Below are positions 31,632 through 31,856 of a DNA stretch of 31,856 nt, in pieces (within the stretch, counting starts at the first letter, position 1; the number at the start of each line of letters is the position of its first letter). The stretch comes from Candidatus Rokuibacteriota bacterium (GTDB lineage: Bacteria > Methylomirabilota > Methylomirabilia > Rokubacteriales > CSP1-6), in assembly GCA_003221435.1 (NCBI GenBank), contig QHRS01000067.1, positions 1-31,856 on the forward strand, given 5' to 3'. A model generated the notes under the pieces. It searched no databases, was not told the DNA's origin, and saw nothing but the letters and a program-made list of their open reading frames with translations. The translations under genes and the position numbers were made by a program.

Positions 31632-31856
31632 ATGAGCGGTGACGTCGACTTCGAGTGCAGGCAGATCGCGGAGCTGCTGGGCGACTACCTCGAGGGCTCG
31701 CTCCCCCGTCACCAGGCCGAGTTGCTCGAGTGGCACATTGAGGGCTGCCGTCCCTGCGTCGCGTTCGTCAACACCTACAAGGGCACGATCAACGCCGCGA
31801 AGAAGCTTCAAGAAGTCGAGATCCCGTCGGAACTGAAGAGCCGCCTCATCGCATTC
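31632..31856 (+). CDS. Zinc-finger anti-sigma-like protein, N-terminal part (cut by window end)
   Basis: The 75 visible residues form a small helical zinc-finger of the anti-sigma (ZAS) type: a helix with LLGDYLEGSLP, then EWHIEGCRPCVAF with H-x3-C-x2-C. An upstream cysteine at FECRQI may be the fourth ligand. Such domains hold ECF sigma factors inactive or act as putative zinc-finger partners. No sigma gene is visible upstream in the window, and the protein continues past the end. It diverges from the cytochrome gene. Confidence 0.75.
   Translation, partial: MSGDVDFECRQIAELLGDYLEGSLPRHQAELLEWHIEGCRPCVAFVNTYKGTINAAKKLQEVEIPSELKSRLIAF

Overview
The window is a 31.9-kb, GC-rich, densely coded bacterial chromosome segment. 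Gene content points to an uncultured soil or subsurface bacterium, with Candidatus Rokubacteria / NC10-like or deltaproteobacterial-like groups the best guess. The clues are Liv-type amino-acid transport, a complete isc operon beside dsrEFH, a UGA-decoded glutaredoxin, MoxR/VWA operons and a lipid-anchored multiheme cytochrome. This placement is inferred from protein resemblance and base composition only. I saw no rRNA, tRNA, CRISPR array, insertion sequence or phage gene.

Layout. (1) 1-2861: the end of a branched-chain amino-acid transporter operon (livG fragment, livF), an AhpD-like protein, a tiny Cys/His protein and a NYN-LOTUS-type RNA-binding protein. A 117-bp decayed copy of the livF 3' end lies behind it. 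(2) 2882-8669: a signalling block with its own sigma70-like promoter. It holds a CheB-CheR-PAS-histidine-kinase hybrid split by a one-base frameshift, a single-domain response regulator, and a receiver (REC) domain fused to a DnaA AAA+/DNA-binding core, which is itself broken by a deletion of about 22 bases. (3) 8679-12043: a small HTH protein, cysE, an IscU-like scaffold and a NifS-like desulfurase on the minus strand, then a divergent dsrE-dsrF-dsrH-like trio. (4) 12057-17493: a minus-strand isc operon in classical order, iscR-iscS-iscU-iscA-hscB-hscA-fdx-iscX, with a hairpin terminator between iscA and hscB. (5) 17590-20159: glutamate dehydrogenase, a GalT-family nucleotidyltransferase and a selenocysteine glutaredoxin with a bacterial SECIS hairpin. 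(6) 20149-29228: a five-gene minus-strand moxR / DUF4175-like / DUF58 / giant VWA / TPR operon. (7) 29368-31856: a GT4-type glycosyltransferase, a five-heme c-type lipoprotein and the start of a zinc-finger anti-sigma-like protein.

How the parts fit. Regions 3 and 4 form one sulfur-handling island: CysE feeds cysteine synthesis, desulfurases liberate sulfur, Isc proteins build and deliver Fe-S clusters, and DsrEFH-type proteins relay persulfide sulfur. The island is odd. The operon IscS lacks the PLP-binding lysine (Leu instead) and the PLP-stacking histidine (Gln). The second desulfurase keeps the lysine but lacks about 14 core residues. Its companion IscU-like scaffold lacks the third ligand cysteine.

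Most notable observations: the Sec-containing glutaredoxin, the IscS-like possible pseudoenzyme, the REC-DnaA fusion, the triple-VWA fusion protein, and a series of short internal deletions (nifS-like, moxR, dnaA-like) that must be separated from assembly error before function is discussed.
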